Source: Terribacillus saccharophilus
GTDB lineage: Bacteria > Bacillota > Bacilli > Bacillales > Amphibacillaceae
NCBI RefSeq assembly: GCF_002272745.1
Contig: NZ_NPBD01000007.1
Span: 496,001-560,000, forward strand
Length of the DNA stretch: 64,000 nt
Direction: 5' to 3'
Shown: in pieces, positions 36,175-46,577 of the stretch
Position numbering within the stretch: position 1 is the first letter of the stretch
How the letters are laid out: each line of letters starts with the position of its first letter
Translations under genes and position numbers: made by a program
The notes under the pieces: model-generated
What the model saw: the letters and a program-made list of their open reading frames with translations, nothing else
Database searches by the model: none
What the model was told of the DNA's origin: nothing

Positions 36175-36744
36175 ATGGCACAATTATTTTTCAAATATGG
36201 CGCAATGAACAGTGGAAAGTCGATTGAAATACTGAAAGTGGCCAATAATTACGAGGAACAAAATAAATCGGTTCTTATCTTCACTTCCGGCATCGATACA
36301 AGAGATGAAGTCGGCTATGTTTCCAGCAGAATTGGATTACGACGAAAAGCCATTCCGATTTTCGAAGAAACGGATATCATGGAAATCGTTAAATCTCACG
36401 AACCGACACCGCATTGTGTGCTAATTGATGAAGTACAATTCTTAAGTAAAGAGCATGTGCTCCAGCTGGCGGCAATTGTTGATACATTTGACATTCCTGT
36501 TATGGGCTTTGGATTGAAGAATGATTTCCAAAATGAACTGTTCGAAGGAAGCCGTTATATGCTCATTTATGCGGATAAAATCGAAGAGATGAAAACAATC
36601 TGCTGGTTCTGTGCACGCAAAGCAACAATGAACCTGCGGGTCGACGATGGCAAGCCAGTGTATACAGGAGATCAGATCCAGATTGGCGGCAATGACTCCT
36701 ATTATCCTGTATGCCGCAAATGCCACACCAATCCGCCCCTTTAA
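36175..36744 (+). CDS. tdk: Thymidine kinase
   Basis: A 189-residue type II thymidine kinase that phosphorylates thymidine for salvage. The P-loop is GAMNSGKS, the Walker B DEVQF, and the zinc site is formed by CWFC and CRKC. The frame is open from 36073, but ATG 36175 has AAGGAG seven bases ahead and gives the family length. A terminator-like hairpin stands directly upstream. It follows rpmE as in B. subtilis and precedes an epimerase-like gene. Confidence 0.95.
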   Translation: MAQLFFKYGAMNSGKSIEILKVANNYEEQNKSVLIFTSGIDTRDEVGYVSSRIGLRRKAIPIFEETDIMEIVKSHEPTPHCVLIDEVQFLSKEHVLQLAAIVDTFDIPVMGFGLKNDFQNELFEGSRYMLIYADKIEEMKTICWFCARKATMNLRVDDGKPVYTGDQIQIGGNDSYYPVCRKCHTNPPL

Positions 36745-36785
36745 ATGAACTAAAACTACACAAATGAAAGAAGGGACTGGCAGAG

Positions 36786-37808
36786 ATGAAAGCGTTATTT
36801 ATTGGAGGTACCGGAACTATCAGCTCAGCAGTAACCGAATTGGCTGTACAACAAGGGTGGGAGCTGTTTTTGCTTAATCGCGGCTCGAAACCTGTACCAG
36901 AAGGATGTCAAAGTATCATAGCCGATATTACAGATGAAGCAGCAGTTGCAGCGAAAATCCAAGATATGCAGTTTGATGTTGTTGCAGATTTCATTTCTTT
37001 TACAGCATCAAATATAGAACGTGATATCCGTCTATTCGCAGATAAGACTAAACAATTCATTTTTGTCAGCTCCGCTTCTGCATACCAGAAACCGCCTCGT
37101 CACTATAAGACAACGGAGAGCACGCCGCTCGTGAACCCCTACTGGGAATATTCCCGGGATAAGATCGAAGCAGAAGAAGTGCTGCAAAGAGCGTATCGGG
37201 ATAATGGGCTGCCTATAACAATTGTCCGTCCAAGCCATACATATGGCAATAAAAAGATTCCTGTGGCTTTCTATGGCGCAGGTGGCAGCTGGCAAATAGT
37301 AGAGAGGATCAAGCAAGGGAAACCTGTTCTCGTTCATGGTGATGGAACTTCGCTTTGGACCTTGACTCACAATACAGACTTTGCCAAAGGATTTGTTGGT
37401 TTGATGGGAAATCAAGCAGCAATTGGAGAGACAGTGCATATCACTTCTGATGAAGTCCTGACGTGGAACAGCATTTATGACATAATCGGAGCCGCTTTAG
37501 GAAAGCGTGTAGATAAAGTACATGTGTCGACAGATTTCCTCGTAATGTGCAGACCCGATCTGCAAGGATCACTGCTTGGAGATAAGGCGGAATGTGCTGT
37601 CTTCGATACAAGTAAAATAAAACGGCTCGTGCCGTCATTTGCAGCGACAAAGCGCTTTGACCAAGGTGTCAGAGAAGCAATCGAGAATATCGAACGCCGC
37701 CCGGATTGGCAACGGTCAGATCCGGAATTCGATCAGTTTTGTGACATGGTTATAGAGGCTCAGAAAGACGCAGCAGAACAGATTCGCCAAAGACTTAGCA
37801 TGAATTGA
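36786..37808 (+). CDS. NAD-dependent epimerase/dehydratase-like protein (extended SDR)
   Basis: A 340-residue Rossmann-fold protein. GGTGTIS near the N-terminus is the cofactor loop, SSASAY holds the catalytic Ser, and YSRDK is a YxxxK active site. HGDGTSLWTLTHNTDFAKGF is typical of sugar-nucleotide epimerase relatives and of the plant CSP41-like group. The substrate is unknown. ATG 36786 has a moderate site (AAGAAGGGA). It lies between tdk and prfA, where B. subtilis has no such gene. Confidence 0.85.
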   Translation: MKALFIGGTGTISSAVTELAVQQGWELFLLNRGSKPVPEGCQSIIADITDEAAVAAKIQDMQFDVVADFISFTASNIERDIRLFADKTKQFIFVSSASAYQKPPRHYKTTESTPLVNPYWEYSRDKIEAEEVLQRAYRDNGLPITIVRPSHTYGNKKIPVAFYGAGGSWQIVERIKQGKPVLVHGDGTSLWTLTHNTDFAKGFVGLMGNQAAIGETVHITSDEVLTWNSIYDIIGAALGKRVDKVHVSTDFLVMCRPDLQGSLLGDKAECAVFDTSKIKRLVPSFAATKRFDQGVREAIENIERRPDWQRSDPEFDQFCDMVIEAQKDAAEQIRQRLSMN

Positions 37809-37856
37809 TTGGTTTGTTGGCAGAAGCTATAATAAAGCAAGGAAAGAGGTGTCACT

Positions 37857-38927
37857 ATGCTAGATCGTTTACAAACACTAGAAGACCGTTATGAGAAACT
37901 GAATGAATTATTAAGTGATCCAGATGTGATCAGTGATACCAATAAATTACGTGAGTTTTCCAAAGAACAAGCAGGATTGACAGATGTGGTACAAGCTTAT
38001 CGCGAATACAAGGATATCAGCGCACAAGTGGACGATGCCAAGACGATGCTTGCCGAGGAAAAAGATCCGGAAATTATCGAAATGGCCAAAGCGGAGATTT
38101 CAGAATTGTCACCAAGACTTCCGGAATTGGAAGAGCAGATGCGTATTCTAATGCTACCGAAGGATCCGAATGATGATAAAAACGTTATTATGGAAATCCG
38201 CGGAGCAGCTGGCGGAGATGAAGCAGCATTGTTTGCAGGTGATTTGTATCGTATGTACAGCAGATATGCGGAAGCACAAGGCTGGAAGACGGAATTGATG
38301 GAAGCGAATTCGACTGGAGTTGGCGGCTACAAAGAGATCATTTTCATGATCAATGGAGCCAATGCCTATTCCAATCTGAAGTACGAAAACGGGGCTCACC
38401 GCGTGCAGCGTGTTCCTGAAACAGAATCTGGCGGACGTATCCATACGTCAACAGCAACAGTAGTGGTTATGCCGGAAGCAGAAGAAGTGGAAGTAGACAT
38501 TCAAGACAAAGATATCCGAGTGGATACATTCACGTCCAGCGGTCCAGGAGGACAGAGTGTAAATACGACGATGTCTGCGGTCCGCCTGACACATATGCCG
38601 ACTGGAATCGTTGTGTCCATGCAGGATGAGAAATCCCAGATCAAGAACAAAGAGAAAGCAATGAAAATCTTGCGTGCTCGTATTTATGATAAGTTCCAGC
38701 AGGAAGCGCAAGCTGAATACGATGATGCACGTAAATCAGCTGTTGGTTCAGGAGACCGCTCTGAGCGTATTAGAACATACAATTTCCCGCAAAACCGCGT
38801 AACAGATCACCGAATCGGACTTACAATTCAGAAGCTGGATCAGATTCTGGAAGGAAAGCTCCATGAAGTGGTCGATGCATTGATCATGGAAGAGCAGGCG
38901 AAGAGACTTGAGCAAATCGGAGAATAA
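37857..38927 (+). CDS. prfA: Peptide chain release factor 1
   Basis: A 356-residue RF1 that ends translation at UAA and UAG. The stop-codon reader PxT is PET in [14 protein letters not shown], and the hydrolysis motif GGQ is in [23 protein letters not shown] 37857 follows AAAGAGG. The 3' end overlaps prmC by 20 bases, so the factor is made with the enzyme that methylates its GGQ glutamine. Confidence 0.97.
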   Translation: MLDRLQTLEDRYEKLNELLSDPDVISDTNKLREFSKEQAGLTDVVQAYREYKDISAQVDDAKTMLAEEKDPEIIEMAKAEISELSPRLPELEEQMRILMLPKDPNDDKNVIMEIRGAAGGDEAALFAGDLYRMYSRYAEAQGWKTELMEANSTGVGGYKEIIFMINGANAYSNLKYENGAHRVQRVPETESGGRIHTSTATVVVMPEAEEVEVDIQDKDIRVDTFTSSGPGGQSVNTTMSAVRLTHMPTGIVVSMQDEKSQIKNKEKAMKILRARIYDKFQQEAQAEYDDARKSAVGSGDRSERIRTYNFPQNRVTDHRIGLTIQKLDQILEGKLHEVVDALIMEEQAKRLEQIGE

Positions 38928-39792
38928 GCAGCAACCGACTATCAGTCAGGCGTTGCAGGAGGCTATCGCATTTCTGCAAACGCATCAGCGTGAAGAAAGA
39001 GTAGCGGAGCTTTTGCTTCTGTTTCATCTTGGCATCAATAAGACGGAACTTCTGATGAATATGAGGGAATCAATGGATTCTGTGCTATATGCTGCCTTCC
39101 GAAAAGATATAGAAGAGCATGCAGAAACAGGCATTCCGCTCCAGCACCTGACAGGAGAAGAGGAGTTTCTGGGCAGACGCTATTATGTGAATCGAGATGT
39201 GCTTATTCCGAGACCAGAAACAGAAGAGCTTGTACTTGGTGTAGAAAAAATAATTAAACAGCAGCTTGCTGGACAGGAATTAACCATTGCTGATATCGGT
39301 ACAGGCAGCGGCATTATTGCTACATCTCTGAAGCTTGCTTTTCCTGCAGCTGAAGTGATCGCAACCGATATATCCGAGCGAGCTTTGCTAATTGCCAAAA
39401 GCAATAGCCGCACATTAGGTGCATCTATAAGCTTAAAGCAAGGCAGTTACCTGGAACCGCTCCAGTTGCTTGAAAAAAGGGTGAACGTGCTTGTTTCCAA
39501 TCCGCCATATATCGATGAGGCGGATAAAGAACACATGGCCGACACGGTGAAAAACTTTGATCCAACTCTTGCTCTGTTCGCTGACGATAATGGACTTGCG
39601 GCTTATAAGGAAATCATCAGTGGATTATCGGATGTACTCACTTTTCCAGCTATTGCTGCCTTTGAAATAGGCTGGCAGCAAGGAACGGCAGTCCGCGATA
39701 TGATAGTGGCGAAGTTCCCATCGGCAGAAGTGGAAGTAAGACAGGATATCAATGGTAAAGACCGTATGGTGTTTGCTTGGATACAAGAATAG
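38908..39792 (+). CDS. prmC: Release factor glutamine methyltransferase
   Basis: A 294-residue SAM-dependent enzyme that methylates the GGQ glutamine of release factors. The N-terminal helical domain (1-75) binds the factor; the Rossmann domain has [14 protein letters not shown] and the catalytic NPPY in [12 protein letters not shown] 38908, inside prfA, is the best in-frame start that keeps the whole N-terminal domain, though its ribosome site is poor; coupling to prfA translation is likely. It ends at a strong terminator. Confidence 0.94.
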   Translation: MSKSENKQQPTISQALQEAIAFLQTHQREERVAELLLLFHLGINKTELLMNMRESMDSVLYAAFRKDIEEHAETGIPLQHLTGEEEFLGRRYYVNRDVLIPRPETEELVLGVEKIIKQQLAGQELTIADIGTGSGIIATSLKLAFPAAEVIATDISERALLIAKSNSRTLGASISLKQGSYLEPLQLLEKRVNVLVSNPPYIDEADKEHMADTVKNFDPTLALFADDNGLAAYKEIISGLSDVLTFPAIAAFEIGWQQGTAVRDMIVAKFPSAEVEVRQDINGKDRMVFAWIQE

Positions 39793-39827
39793 AAGGACTG
39801 TGCTCTCAGGCACAGTCCTTTTTTTGT
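39793..39827 (+). terminator. prmC intrinsic terminator
   Basis: AAGGACTGTGC and GCACAGTCCTT form an 11-bp stem with loop TCTCAG, followed by TTTTTTT. Confidence 0.93.
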
Positions 39828-39908
39828 TGAAAAACTAGATTCATAGGTTTAATTCCTCCCAGCTTGTTCATACTGGTACCATCACACACAAGAAATGAGG
39901 TACCAAAT

Positions 39909-40535
39909 ATGAAAAAACTATTATTTTCCCTAACCGCAATCGTTCTATTATTTTTATATATTTTATATCCTGGAAGTGGCACAGAAGCTCAGGTAAGCAA
40001 TAGTTCGCAAGCAGTAAAAGAAATTCCCGATGAAGCAATCCGCCTCCGTATTCTGGCTAATAGTAATTCTGACGCGGATCAGCAGCTGAAGCGTCTGATT
40101 AGAGATGAAGTGAATGCCCAGATCAATAGCTGGGTGAAGGATATGACGGATATTGAAGAGGCACGGGACCTAATTGAAGAACAGCTGCCTGAGATAAAGA
40201 AGACAGTTGCACGCGTGCTGAATGAGCAAGGAAAAAGCCAGGGGTTCAATGTAGAATACAGTGATGAAATTTCGTTTCCGGCAAAGCTTTATGGCTCTTA
40301 TCTTTATCCGGCAGGGCAGTATGAGGCTGTCTTGATCACACTCGGAGAAGGGGAAGGAGAAAACTGGTGGTGTGTGCTCTTTCCGCCACTTTGCTTTCTG
40401 GATTTCTCCAGCGGCACTAGTGTAGCAGAGGCGGAAGTGAACGCAGATGCAGAACCGGTGGATGTAGCAGCGGAAGCTCCATTAGAAGAAGAAAAGCCCA
40501 AAGTGAAATTCTTTCTATTAGAATGGTTTAGCTAA
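39909..40535 (+). CDS. spoIIR: Stage II sporulation protein R
   Basis: A 208-residue protein made in the forespore and exported to the intermembrane space, where it triggers SpoIIGA to process pro-sigma-E. It has a signal peptide (MKKLLFSLTAIVLLFLYIL), the conserved RLRILANSNSDADQQLKRLIRDEV block and the WWCVLFPPLCFLD signature. ATG 39909 has GAGGT 8-12 bases ahead; the frame is open from 39864. A sigma-F promoter is expected upstream but I could not identify one confidently. The acidic tail before KVKFFLLEWFS is variable in the family. Confidence 0.93.
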   Translation: MKKLLFSLTAIVLLFLYILYPGSGTEAQVSNSSQAVKEIPDEAIRLRILANSNSDADQQLKRLIRDEVNAQINSWVKDMTDIEEARDLIEEQLPEIKKTVARVLNEQGKSQGFNVEYSDEISFPAKLYGSYLYPAGQYEAVLITLGEGEGENWWCVLFPPLCFLDFSSGTSVAEAEVNADAEPVDVAAEAPLEEEKPKVKFFLLEWFS

Positions 40536-40548
40536 AATCATATTATGT

Positions 40549-40597
40549 TCCTCCCGTTCATATAATCTATTAACTAGTAATAGACGGGAGGACTTTT
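40549..40597 (+). promoter_or_regulatory. Hairpin burying the ribosome site of the 122-aa gene
   Basis: TCCTCCCGT (40549-40557) pairs perfectly with ACGGGAGGA (40584-40592), which contains the ribosome site of the next gene; an inner CTATTA/TAATAG pair (40568-40584) stabilises it and five T follow. It can act as the spoIIR terminator and as a lid on translation. Confidence 0.68.
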
Positions 40598-40598
40598 T

Positions 40599-40967
40599 AT
40601 GCGGTTAATACCTGCTCAAGCATGTGAGCTGTCTAAGTTGGATGAGTTTTTCGGCAATAGTCTGCCTCGTTGGAAGATGGAGCAGCAGAAGTTATATGAA
40701 GAAGGGTATATCATAGAGGCGGAAGAAGGATGGCGAGCTTTTTTCTGTTTGGAACAGTATGAACAGTCTCTTCGCGTACATTCCATGTACGTAAAGCCCC
40801 CAGCCAACGGGACAATCATCTTAACTTGCATGGAGCTTGCAAGCATCGAAGCAAGGAGGCGTGAAGCAAGCAGTCTGCGACTCATTAGCCATCATGAAAC
40901 GCTTGATCAGCTCATGGCTCTGTATGGATTCGAAGCGAAGCAAGGCTTTTGGGAGAAGACGCTCTGA
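40599..40967 (+). CDS. Uncharacterised 122-aa protein
   Basis: A soluble protein of mixed alpha/beta character. The pattern of strands (EEGWRAFFCLEQ, SLRVHSMYVKPP) followed by a long helix (CMELASIEARRREASSLRLI) and GFEAKQGFW at the end resembles a small GNAT-type acetyltransferase, but no clear acetyl-CoA loop is visible. ATG 40599 follows GGGAGGA, which is locked in a hairpin. It lies between spoIIR and ywlC, where B. subtilis has ywlA/ywlB (YwlB is a GNAT). I cannot assign a function. Confidence 0.7.
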   Translation: MRLIPAQACELSKLDEFFGNSLPRWKMEQQKLYEEGYIIEAEEGWRAFFCLEQYEQSLRVHSMYVKPPANGTIILTCMELASIEARRREASSLRLISHHETLDQLMALYGFEAKQGFWEKTL

Positions 40968-41036
40968 CATTGGGGTTTGTCAGTCCATATGGTATCATAG
41001 CTCTTAGTGATATTTAGCAAAAGGAGCATCTGATCC

Positions 41037-42056
41037 ATGATGGAAACGAAGCATTGGACTGTGTCACAGCAGTCCTTCGATAAAAAAGCGATGGAGGAGG
41101 CAGCGGCTCTTCTTAAAAAAGGAGAAGCTGTTGCTTTTCCTACCGAGACAGTTTATGGTCTTGGCGCTGATGCAACAAATGAACAAGCCGTCCGGAAAAT
41201 ATTTGAAGCCAAAGGTCGTCCTTCTGATAATCCGCTCATCGTCCATGTGGCGGACAAGGAGCAGCTGAAAGACCTTGTCGAGGAGGTCCCTGAAGTTGCT
41301 TATAAACTTCTAGAGGCATTCAGTCCTGGACCGATTACGATTATTTTGAAAAGTAAAGGAGCGGTTGCTCCGAATGTCAGTGCCGGACTAGATTCAATTG
41401 GTATCCGGATACCGAGTCACCCGGTAGGCTTACGTCTTTTGCAGGAGGTGGCTTTACCTATTGCTGCACCGAGTGCGAATATATCAGGCAGACCCAGCCC
41501 AACGAAAGCAGAGCATGTGGTCCATGATTTGGATGGGCGAATTGCTGGAATTATGGATGGTGGTCCGACTGGAATCGGCCTGGAGTCCACAGTGGTTGAC
41601 TGTACGGAAGCAGTGCCAGTCATACTTCGCCCGGGCGGTGTGACAGCTGAAGCTATTCAAGAGGTCATCGGAACAGTGATGGTGGACCCTGGACTTGCTG
41701 GTGGGCAGAAAGAGAAACCGAAGGCGCCAGGTATGAAATATACGCATTATGCACCGGAAGCTCCGCTATATTTGGTGGACGAAGAGATGCAGCAGCATGC
41801 GGACAAGCTAGCTGAAGCCGGTGAGAAGGTCGGTATCATTGCAACAGAGGAGCTTGCGCAAATGCTGCAGAGTGAACGGATCCAAATCTGCGGCACAAGA
41901 AGTGATCTTTCTACAGTCGCAGAACATCTGTATGATGCGCTCAGACATTTCAAGAAATCAGATGTATCGGTCATCCTTTGTGAAAGCTTTGAGAAGCATG
42001 GAGTGGGCACAGCCATTATGAACCGGCTGGAAAAAGCAGCAACAGGAAGAATATGA
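41037..42056 (+). CDS. ywlC: L-threonylcarbamoyladenylate synthase (Sua5/YwlC)
   Basis: A 339-residue enzyme that makes threonylcarbamoyl-AMP from threonine, bicarbonate and ATP for the t6A37 modification of ANN-decoding tRNAs. The YrdC domain spans 15-210 (PTETVYGLGADA, KGRPSDNPLIVH, PSANISGRPSPT) and the C-terminal Sua5 domain follows an APGMKYTHYAPEAP linker that gates the active site. ATG 41037 follows AAAGGAG; ATG 41040 is equally possible. The next B. subtilis gene, mntP (ywlD), is absent here. Confidence 0.95.
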   Translation: MMETKHWTVSQQSFDKKAMEEAAALLKKGEAVAFPTETVYGLGADATNEQAVRKIFEAKGRPSDNPLIVHVADKEQLKDLVEEVPEVAYKLLEAFSPGPITIILKSKGAVAPNVSAGLDSIGIRIPSHPVGLRLLQEVALPIAAPSANISGRPSPTKAEHVVHDLDGRIAGIMDGGPTGIGLESTVVDCTEAVPVILRPGGVTAEAIQEVIGTVMVDPGLAGGQKEKPKAPGMKYTHYAPEAPLYLVDEEMQQHADKLAEAGEKVGIIATEELAQMLQSERIQICGTRSDLSTVAEHLYDALRHFKKSDVSVILCESFEKHGVGTAIMNRLEKAATGRI

Positions 42057-42061
42057 GCAGT

Positions 42062-42093
42062 AGGGAACGTCGATTGGTGACGTTCCCTTTTTC
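42062..42093 (+). terminator. ywlC intrinsic terminator
   Basis: GGGAACGTC and GACGTTCCC form a 9-bp stem around GATTGGT, followed by TTTTTC. Confidence 0.92.
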
Positions 42094-42306
42094 TATTTCA
42101 GTTACGATAAGTGTTAAGATATAGCTGAATTTAAACAGATAGATGATTTCGCTGTTTGGTCGGTCATATCCTGATTATACGGGTACTGGAAAGATTTATA
42201 GCCTTTCGTAAGCACAAAAAAAGGTTCCATTTCCCCGACGATGTAAGAATGTCTCACCTGTTGTATACTACTAGTAGCACCATTTTAGAAGCAAGGAGAA
42301 ATTTGG

Positions 42307-42912
42307 ATGAAACTATTAATTGTTTGTACTGGCAATACGTGCAGAAGTCCGATGGCAGAAGCACTTGTACGCAAACGACTGCCGCAAGTGGAGGTACAGT
42401 CCGCTGGTATATTCGCTCATGATGGGTCACCCGCTTCTCATCAGGCGGTAACGGTCATGAAGGAGGCTGGGGTACTTTTCGGTCATCAATCCAAGCCTGT
42501 TACGAGAGAACGTGTGGACTGGGCGGATTTGATCCTGACGATGACAGAACAGCATAAACAATTATTGCTGGAGCAATATCCGCATGCGGCTGGAAAGCTG
42601 TATACACTACCGGAATACGCTTCACAGGAGGCAGCAGCTGCTTGGAAGTCACTGCAGGAAGCTTATGCTGATCTGGAAACGAAACGTGTTCGATTCGCCA
42701 GTAGCTTTTCTGGAGATCCTACTACATTCCAGAAAGAATTCATGTACGCCCACCAGCACGAAATAGCACACATTCAGGAGCTCGAGGCAAGTATGCCTGC
42801 AGCAGACATCATGGATCCTTTCGGGCGTTCTGTTGAGGTGTACCGGACGACTCTGAATGAATTGGAATTCTATGTTGATAAATTGGCAGAAAAGATTCAC
42901 AATGAGAAGTAG
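42307..42912 (+). CDS. ywlE: Protein-arginine phosphatase YwlE with internal insertion
   Basis: A 201-residue low-molecular-weight phosphatase that reverses McsB arginine phosphorylation. The P-loop is CTGNTCRS (Cys7) and the general acid is Asp170 in MDPFG. B. subtilis YwlE has about 150 residues; here some 55 extra residues lie between LPEY (104) and DIMDPFG, mostly helical (WKSLQEAYADLETKR, MYAHQHEIAHIQELE). The core motifs are intact. ATG 42307 follows AAGGAG. The usual YwlE-RpiB adjacency is broken by a receptor gene. Confidence 0.9.
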   Translation: MKLLIVCTGNTCRSPMAEALVRKRLPQVEVQSAGIFAHDGSPASHQAVTVMKEAGVLFGHQSKPVTRERVDWADLILTMTEQHKQLLLEQYPHAAGKLYTLPEYASQEAAAAWKSLQEAYADLETKRVRFASSFSGDPTTFQKEFMYAHQHEIAHIQELEASMPAADIMDPFGRSVEVYRTTLNELEFYVDKLAEKIHNEK

Positions 42913-42961
42913 GTAAAAAGACTCTCATACCAAAATATCAGCATGGATGGTGGATTATGTC

Positions 42962-44338
42962 ATGAAAAGCTTCAGTCTGCGTCTCAAACTGGCGATCTTC
43001 GCCACAGTTCTCGCATTAGTCACCTATAGTGTGAGTGCATTGTTCATTTATATTGTGCATCCCTTTGTTCAGCAACATTGGAATGTTGCCGCACCAGTAC
43101 TCGTTCTTCTGACACTATTTCTCGGTGTCTTGTGGACCGGGATACTAGCCTTTTCCGCAGCCCGCTTTATTACGAAGCCATTAAAGGATCTGGAAAAGGT
43201 TGCAACTAAAGCTGCTGATGGCAGCTTGGAGGAAGAATGGGAAGTTGTTCCTTCGAATGATGAGATTGGTGCGCTGACACGTGCTTTTCAAAAAATGCTG
43301 CATAACCTGAAGTCAATGATCTCAGACATTGATGCCAATGCGAAGGCGAATGATCAATACGCTAAACAGATCCAGTCTGAAACAATGACTGCATCTGAAA
43401 AAGTCATTGAAATTGATGGAATTATGCAGACGATGGCTGATGGAGCTCAATCAACATCAGGTGCGGTCGGCAGCATTGTGCAGTCACTCGACAACGCAAC
43501 TGCATTGTCTGAGGATGTCCGGACCAAAGCGGATCAGTCCCAGGAACTATCTCATGGAATGGTCGGAAAATTGCACAGTTCACAGACAGTTGTGATGGAT
43601 TTGGTACAGGGAATTCAAATGATCGCAGAAAAACAGGAGCATTCAATCGACAATGTAAAGCAGCTCGAAAAAAACGCTTCAGAAATCGAACAGATTATCC
43701 GTTTTGTTAGTGACATAGCGGAACAGACAAATCTGCTTGCACTCAATGCTTCAATCGAAGCTGCGCGTGCTGGCGAACAGGGACGAGGCTTCGCAGTAGT
43801 GGCTGAAGAAGTTCGGAAACTGGCGGATGAAAGCAGACAGGCAGCGCAGGACATTTCTGTTAACATCAAAGAAATTCAGCAGAATATTGGACAAGTTGTT
43901 ACGGAAATCGATGAACAATTGGCACTGGCACGGAGTGAGGCAGAAAAAGGCTCCGAAAGCAGTGTCGTTATGGAAGAAATGACAGCAGCCATTACACATG
44001 TTGTTACGTCGATTCAGGAAATCGGCAAGCTAACCCTGCAGCAGCGGGAAGAAATTGCTTCCGTTACAAATCAGTCCAAAGGTGTAGCGACGCTTGCTGA
44101 GCAGGCATCAGCCGGAGCGCAGGAAGTGAGTGCCTCTGTACAGGAGCAAGCATCTGTCATGCATAACTTGGAGCAATTATCAGCATCACTCGAGGAGCAA
44201 GCAGGCAGGCTTAGAGACCAAATGAAACAATTCGAATTTACACAACAAACATCCGTGCATCACGCGGAATTCGGAAGGAAGGATGAAGAAAATGAAAGTA
44301 ATTCTAACATCAGACCACGGTGGAGTAAATCTTCGTAA
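42962..44338 (+). CDS. Methyl-accepting chemotaxis-type receptor
   Basis: A 458-residue receptor. Two membrane helices (about 10-30 and 42-65) are separated by only a dozen residues, so there is almost no external sensor domain. A HAMP domain follows ([18 protein letters not shown]), then the signalling domain with its hairpin tip [42 protein letters not shown] 42962 follows GGTGG; ATG 42947 is an alternative. Its last 47 bases overlap rpiB in another frame. It may report on membrane state or an intracellular cue. Confidence 0.9.
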   Translation: MKSFSLRLKLAIFATVLALVTYSVSALFIYIVHPFVQQHWNVAAPVLVLLTLFLGVLWTGILAFSAARFITKPLKDLEKVATKAADGSLEEEWEVVPSNDEIGALTRAFQKMLHNLKSMISDIDANAKANDQYAKQIQSETMTASEKVIEIDGIMQTMADGAQSTSGAVGSIVQSLDNATALSEDVRTKADQSQELSHGMVGKLHSSQTVVMDLVQGIQMIAEKQEHSIDNVKQLEKNASEIEQIIRFVSDIAEQTNLLALNASIEAARAGEQGRGFAVVAEEVRKLADESRQAAQDISVNIKEIQQNIGQVVTEIDEQLALARSEAEKGSESSVVMEEMTAAITHVVTSIQEIGKLTLQQREEIASVTNQSKGVATLAEQASAGAQEVSASVQEQASVMHNLEQLSASLEEQAGRLRDQMKQFEFTQQTSVHHAEFGRKDEENESNSNIRPRWSKSS

Positions 44339-44732
44339 GGAAATTGCAGATCTTCTGACGGAGCTGAATATTGAGTTTGTGGATACAGGCTGTGATTGTG
44401 AGGGTTCTGTAGATTATCCGGATTACGGAATTCCAGCAGCGGAAAGAGTTGCAAACGGCGAATTTGATCGCGGGATTCTTATTTGCGGTACTGGTATCGG
44501 TATGAGTATTTCGGCAAACAAAGTACCTGGCATCCGCGCAGCACTCGTACACGATGTGTTCAGTGCGAAAGCTACTCGGGAACATAATGACAGCAACATG
44601 CTGGCAATGGGTGAACGTGTAATCGGGCCAGGTCTTGCACGTGAAATCGTTCAAACATGGCTTGGAACTGAATTTACAGCAGGACGTCACCAGAATCGCG
44701 TGAACAAGATCTCGGACTACGAAAACAAGTAA
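44292..44732 (+). CDS. rpiB: Ribose-5-phosphate isomerase B
   Basis: A 146-residue isomerase interconverting ribose 5-phosphate and ribulose 5-phosphate. [12 protein letters not shown], the [13 protein letters not shown] loop with the catalytic Cys, and the [12 protein letters not shown] block are typical. ATG 44292 is nine bases after AGGAAGG, which directly abuts the ATG at 44283, so I chose the later start. The gene begins inside the receptor frame. rpiB-ywlG-glyA-upp follows the B. subtilis order. Confidence 0.95.
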   Translation: MKVILTSDHGGVNLRKEIADLLTELNIEFVDTGCDCEGSVDYPDYGIPAAERVANGEFDRGILICGTGIGMSISANKVPGIRAALVHDVFSAKATREHNDSNMLAMGERVIGPGLAREIVQTWLGTEFTAGRHQNRVNKISDYENK

Positions 44733-44747
44733 AAGAGAAGGGTGTAC

Positions 44748-45287
44748 ATGAAAGCAATCGCAGATCATATTCAGACTGTTGTAAGGGAGCTCGCTTCCTG
44801 TGGGTATTTGCATACGGGAGACTTATTTTTGATCGGGTGTTCGACGAGCGAAGTAGCTGGTGAGCGGATTGGCAGTGCGGGGAATATGGAAATTGCAAAA
44901 CTGCTTTACCAGCAGCTGGAATGGCTGAAAAAAGAAACTGGCATAAATCTCGTATTTCAGTGCTGTGAACACTTAAATCGTGCTATTGTAGTAGAGAAGC
45001 ATATCAGTCGGCAATACGGTTTAACCGAAGTTTCCGCGAAACCTGTTGCAAGAGCCGGCGGTTCTATGGCTGCTTGCGCTTATGAGCAGTTTGAGGATCC
45101 TGTGTTGGTCGAAGATATTCGGGCGGATGCCGGAATAGATATCGGGGAGACGATGATAGGGATGCATCTGAAGCCTGTTGCAGTACCATTCCGTCTCAAG
45201 CAGCGGTATATCGGCGGTGCCCGGATTAATACTGCTTATACAAGACCTAAACTGATTGGCGGCGTAAGAGCTGTGTACCCTGACTGA
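44748..45287 (+). CDS. ywlG: UPF0340 family protein YwlG
   Basis: A 179-residue protein of the UPF0340/TIGR01440 family, found between rpiB and glyA in B. subtilis. [20 protein letters not shown] is its nucleotide-like loop and [12 protein letters not shown] its second conserved block. ATG 44748 is a few bases after AGAAGGGTG; GTG 44742 is a poorer choice. Function is unknown. Confidence 0.9.
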   Translation: MKAIADHIQTVVRELASCGYLHTGDLFLIGCSTSEVAGERIGSAGNMEIAKLLYQQLEWLKKETGINLVFQCCEHLNRAIVVEKHISRQYGLTEVSAKPVARAGGSMAACAYEQFEDPVLVEDIRADAGIDIGETMIGMHLKPVAVPFRLKQRYIGGARINTAYTRPKLIGGVRAVYPD

Positions 45288-45334
45288 ACACCGGCTACGA
45301 CATACATCAACAATACACGAGGAGGCATGTTTCG

Positions 45335-46570
45335 ATGAAACATATTCAAGCGAATGATCCAGAACTATTCCAAGCTATCGAAGACGAAAGAGGGCGCCAG
45401 CACGACAAGATCGAGCTGATTGCATCTGAGAACTTCGTATCACAGGCTGTCATGGAAGCGCAAGGCTCCGTACTCACAAACAAATATGCGGAGGGCTATC
45501 CAGGCCGCAGATACTATGGCGGTTGTGAATATGTTGATGTAGCAGAAAATCTCGCAATTAACCGAGCAAAGGAAATCTTCGGTGCAGAGCATGCCAATGT
45601 ACAGCCGCACTCCGGTGCACAGGCAAACATGGCTGTTTATTTCGCATTTTTGGAGCCAGGCGATACGGTTCTTGGGATGAACCTCAGTCACGGCGGACAT
45701 TTGACCCACGGCAGTCCAGTGAACTTCAGCGGTAAGCTGTATAACTTCACGGAATATGGTGTGGATCAGGAAACAGAGCAGCTCGACTACGAAGTCGTAC
45801 GTGCAAAAGCGCTTGAAGTAAAGCCGAAGATGATTGTGGCTGGTGCAAGTGCTTATCCGCGTGAAATCGATTTTGCGAAATTCCGCGAAATCGCTGATGA
45901 AGTCGGAGCTTATCTTATGGTCGATATGGCACATATCGCGGGTCTTGTTGCAACAGGCGTACATCAATCGCCAGTTCCTTATGCAGATGTTGTGACAACA
46001 ACAACGCATAAAACATTGCGTGGACCACGTGGTGGTATGATCCTTACAAAAGAGAAGTACGCCAAGCAGATCGATAAAGCTGTCTTCCCAGCAATGCAAG
46101 GTGGACCACTGATGCACGTCATCGCGGCAAAAGCAGTGAGTTTCAAAGAAATCCTGGATAATGATTTCAAAGCTTATGCGCAGCAGATTGTTGATAATGC
46201 ACAGCGCCTTGCGGAAGGTTTGACAAAAGAAGGTGTCCGTCTTGTATCTGGCGGTACAGACAACCATCTGCTTCTTCTTGATGTAAGCAAGCTAGGTCTT
46301 ACTGGTAAAGATGCGGAGCATGCATTGGATGAAGTCGGTGTGACAACGAACAAAAACACGATTCCATTCGATAAAGAAGGTCCATTCATCACAAGTGGTG
46401 TACGGATCGGTACAGCAGCAGTCACTACTCGCGGCTTCAAGCTGGAGGAAATGGACGAGCTTGCTGCTATCATTGCTACAACATTGAAGCATCATGATGA
46501 TACAGAGAAATTGGAAGAAGTGAAAGGTCGCGTCAAAGCGTTGGCTGATCGTTTCCCGCTTTATAAGTAA
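45335..46570 (+). CDS. glyA: Serine hydroxymethyltransferase
   Basis: A 411-residue PLP enzyme that converts serine and tetrahydrofolate to glycine and methylene-tetrahydrofolate, the main source of one-carbon units. Lys226 in [14 protein letters not shown] binds [16 protein letters not shown] and VDMAHIAGL are further signatures. ATG 45335 follows GAGGAGG. Biased codons fit high expression. A strong terminator closes the operon. Confidence 0.97.
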   Translation: MKHIQANDPELFQAIEDERGRQHDKIELIASENFVSQAVMEAQGSVLTNKYAEGYPGRRYYGGCEYVDVAENLAINRAKEIFGAEHANVQPHSGAQANMAVYFAFLEPGDTVLGMNLSHGGHLTHGSPVNFSGKLYNFTEYGVDQETEQLDYEVVRAKALEVKPKMIVAGASAYPREIDFAKFREIADEVGAYLMVDMAHIAGLVATGVHQSPVPYADVVTTTTHKTLRGPRGGMILTKEKYAKQIDKAVFPAMQGGPLMHVIAAKAVSFKEILDNDFKAYAQQIVDNAQRLAEGLTKEGVRLVSGGTDNHLLLLDVSKLGLTGKDAEHALDEVGVTTNKNTIPFDKEGPFITSGVRIGTAAVTTRGFKLEEMDELAAIIATTLKHHDDTEKLEEVKGRVKALADRFPLYK

Positions 46571-46577
46571 AAGAAGA

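Noticed and set aside
45440..46267. 275-codon open frame on the - strand inside glyA
   Set aside because: It lies wholly antisense to a certain, highly codon-biased gene, has no ribosome site, and its protein is a Cys/His-rich jumble typical of a shadow frame.
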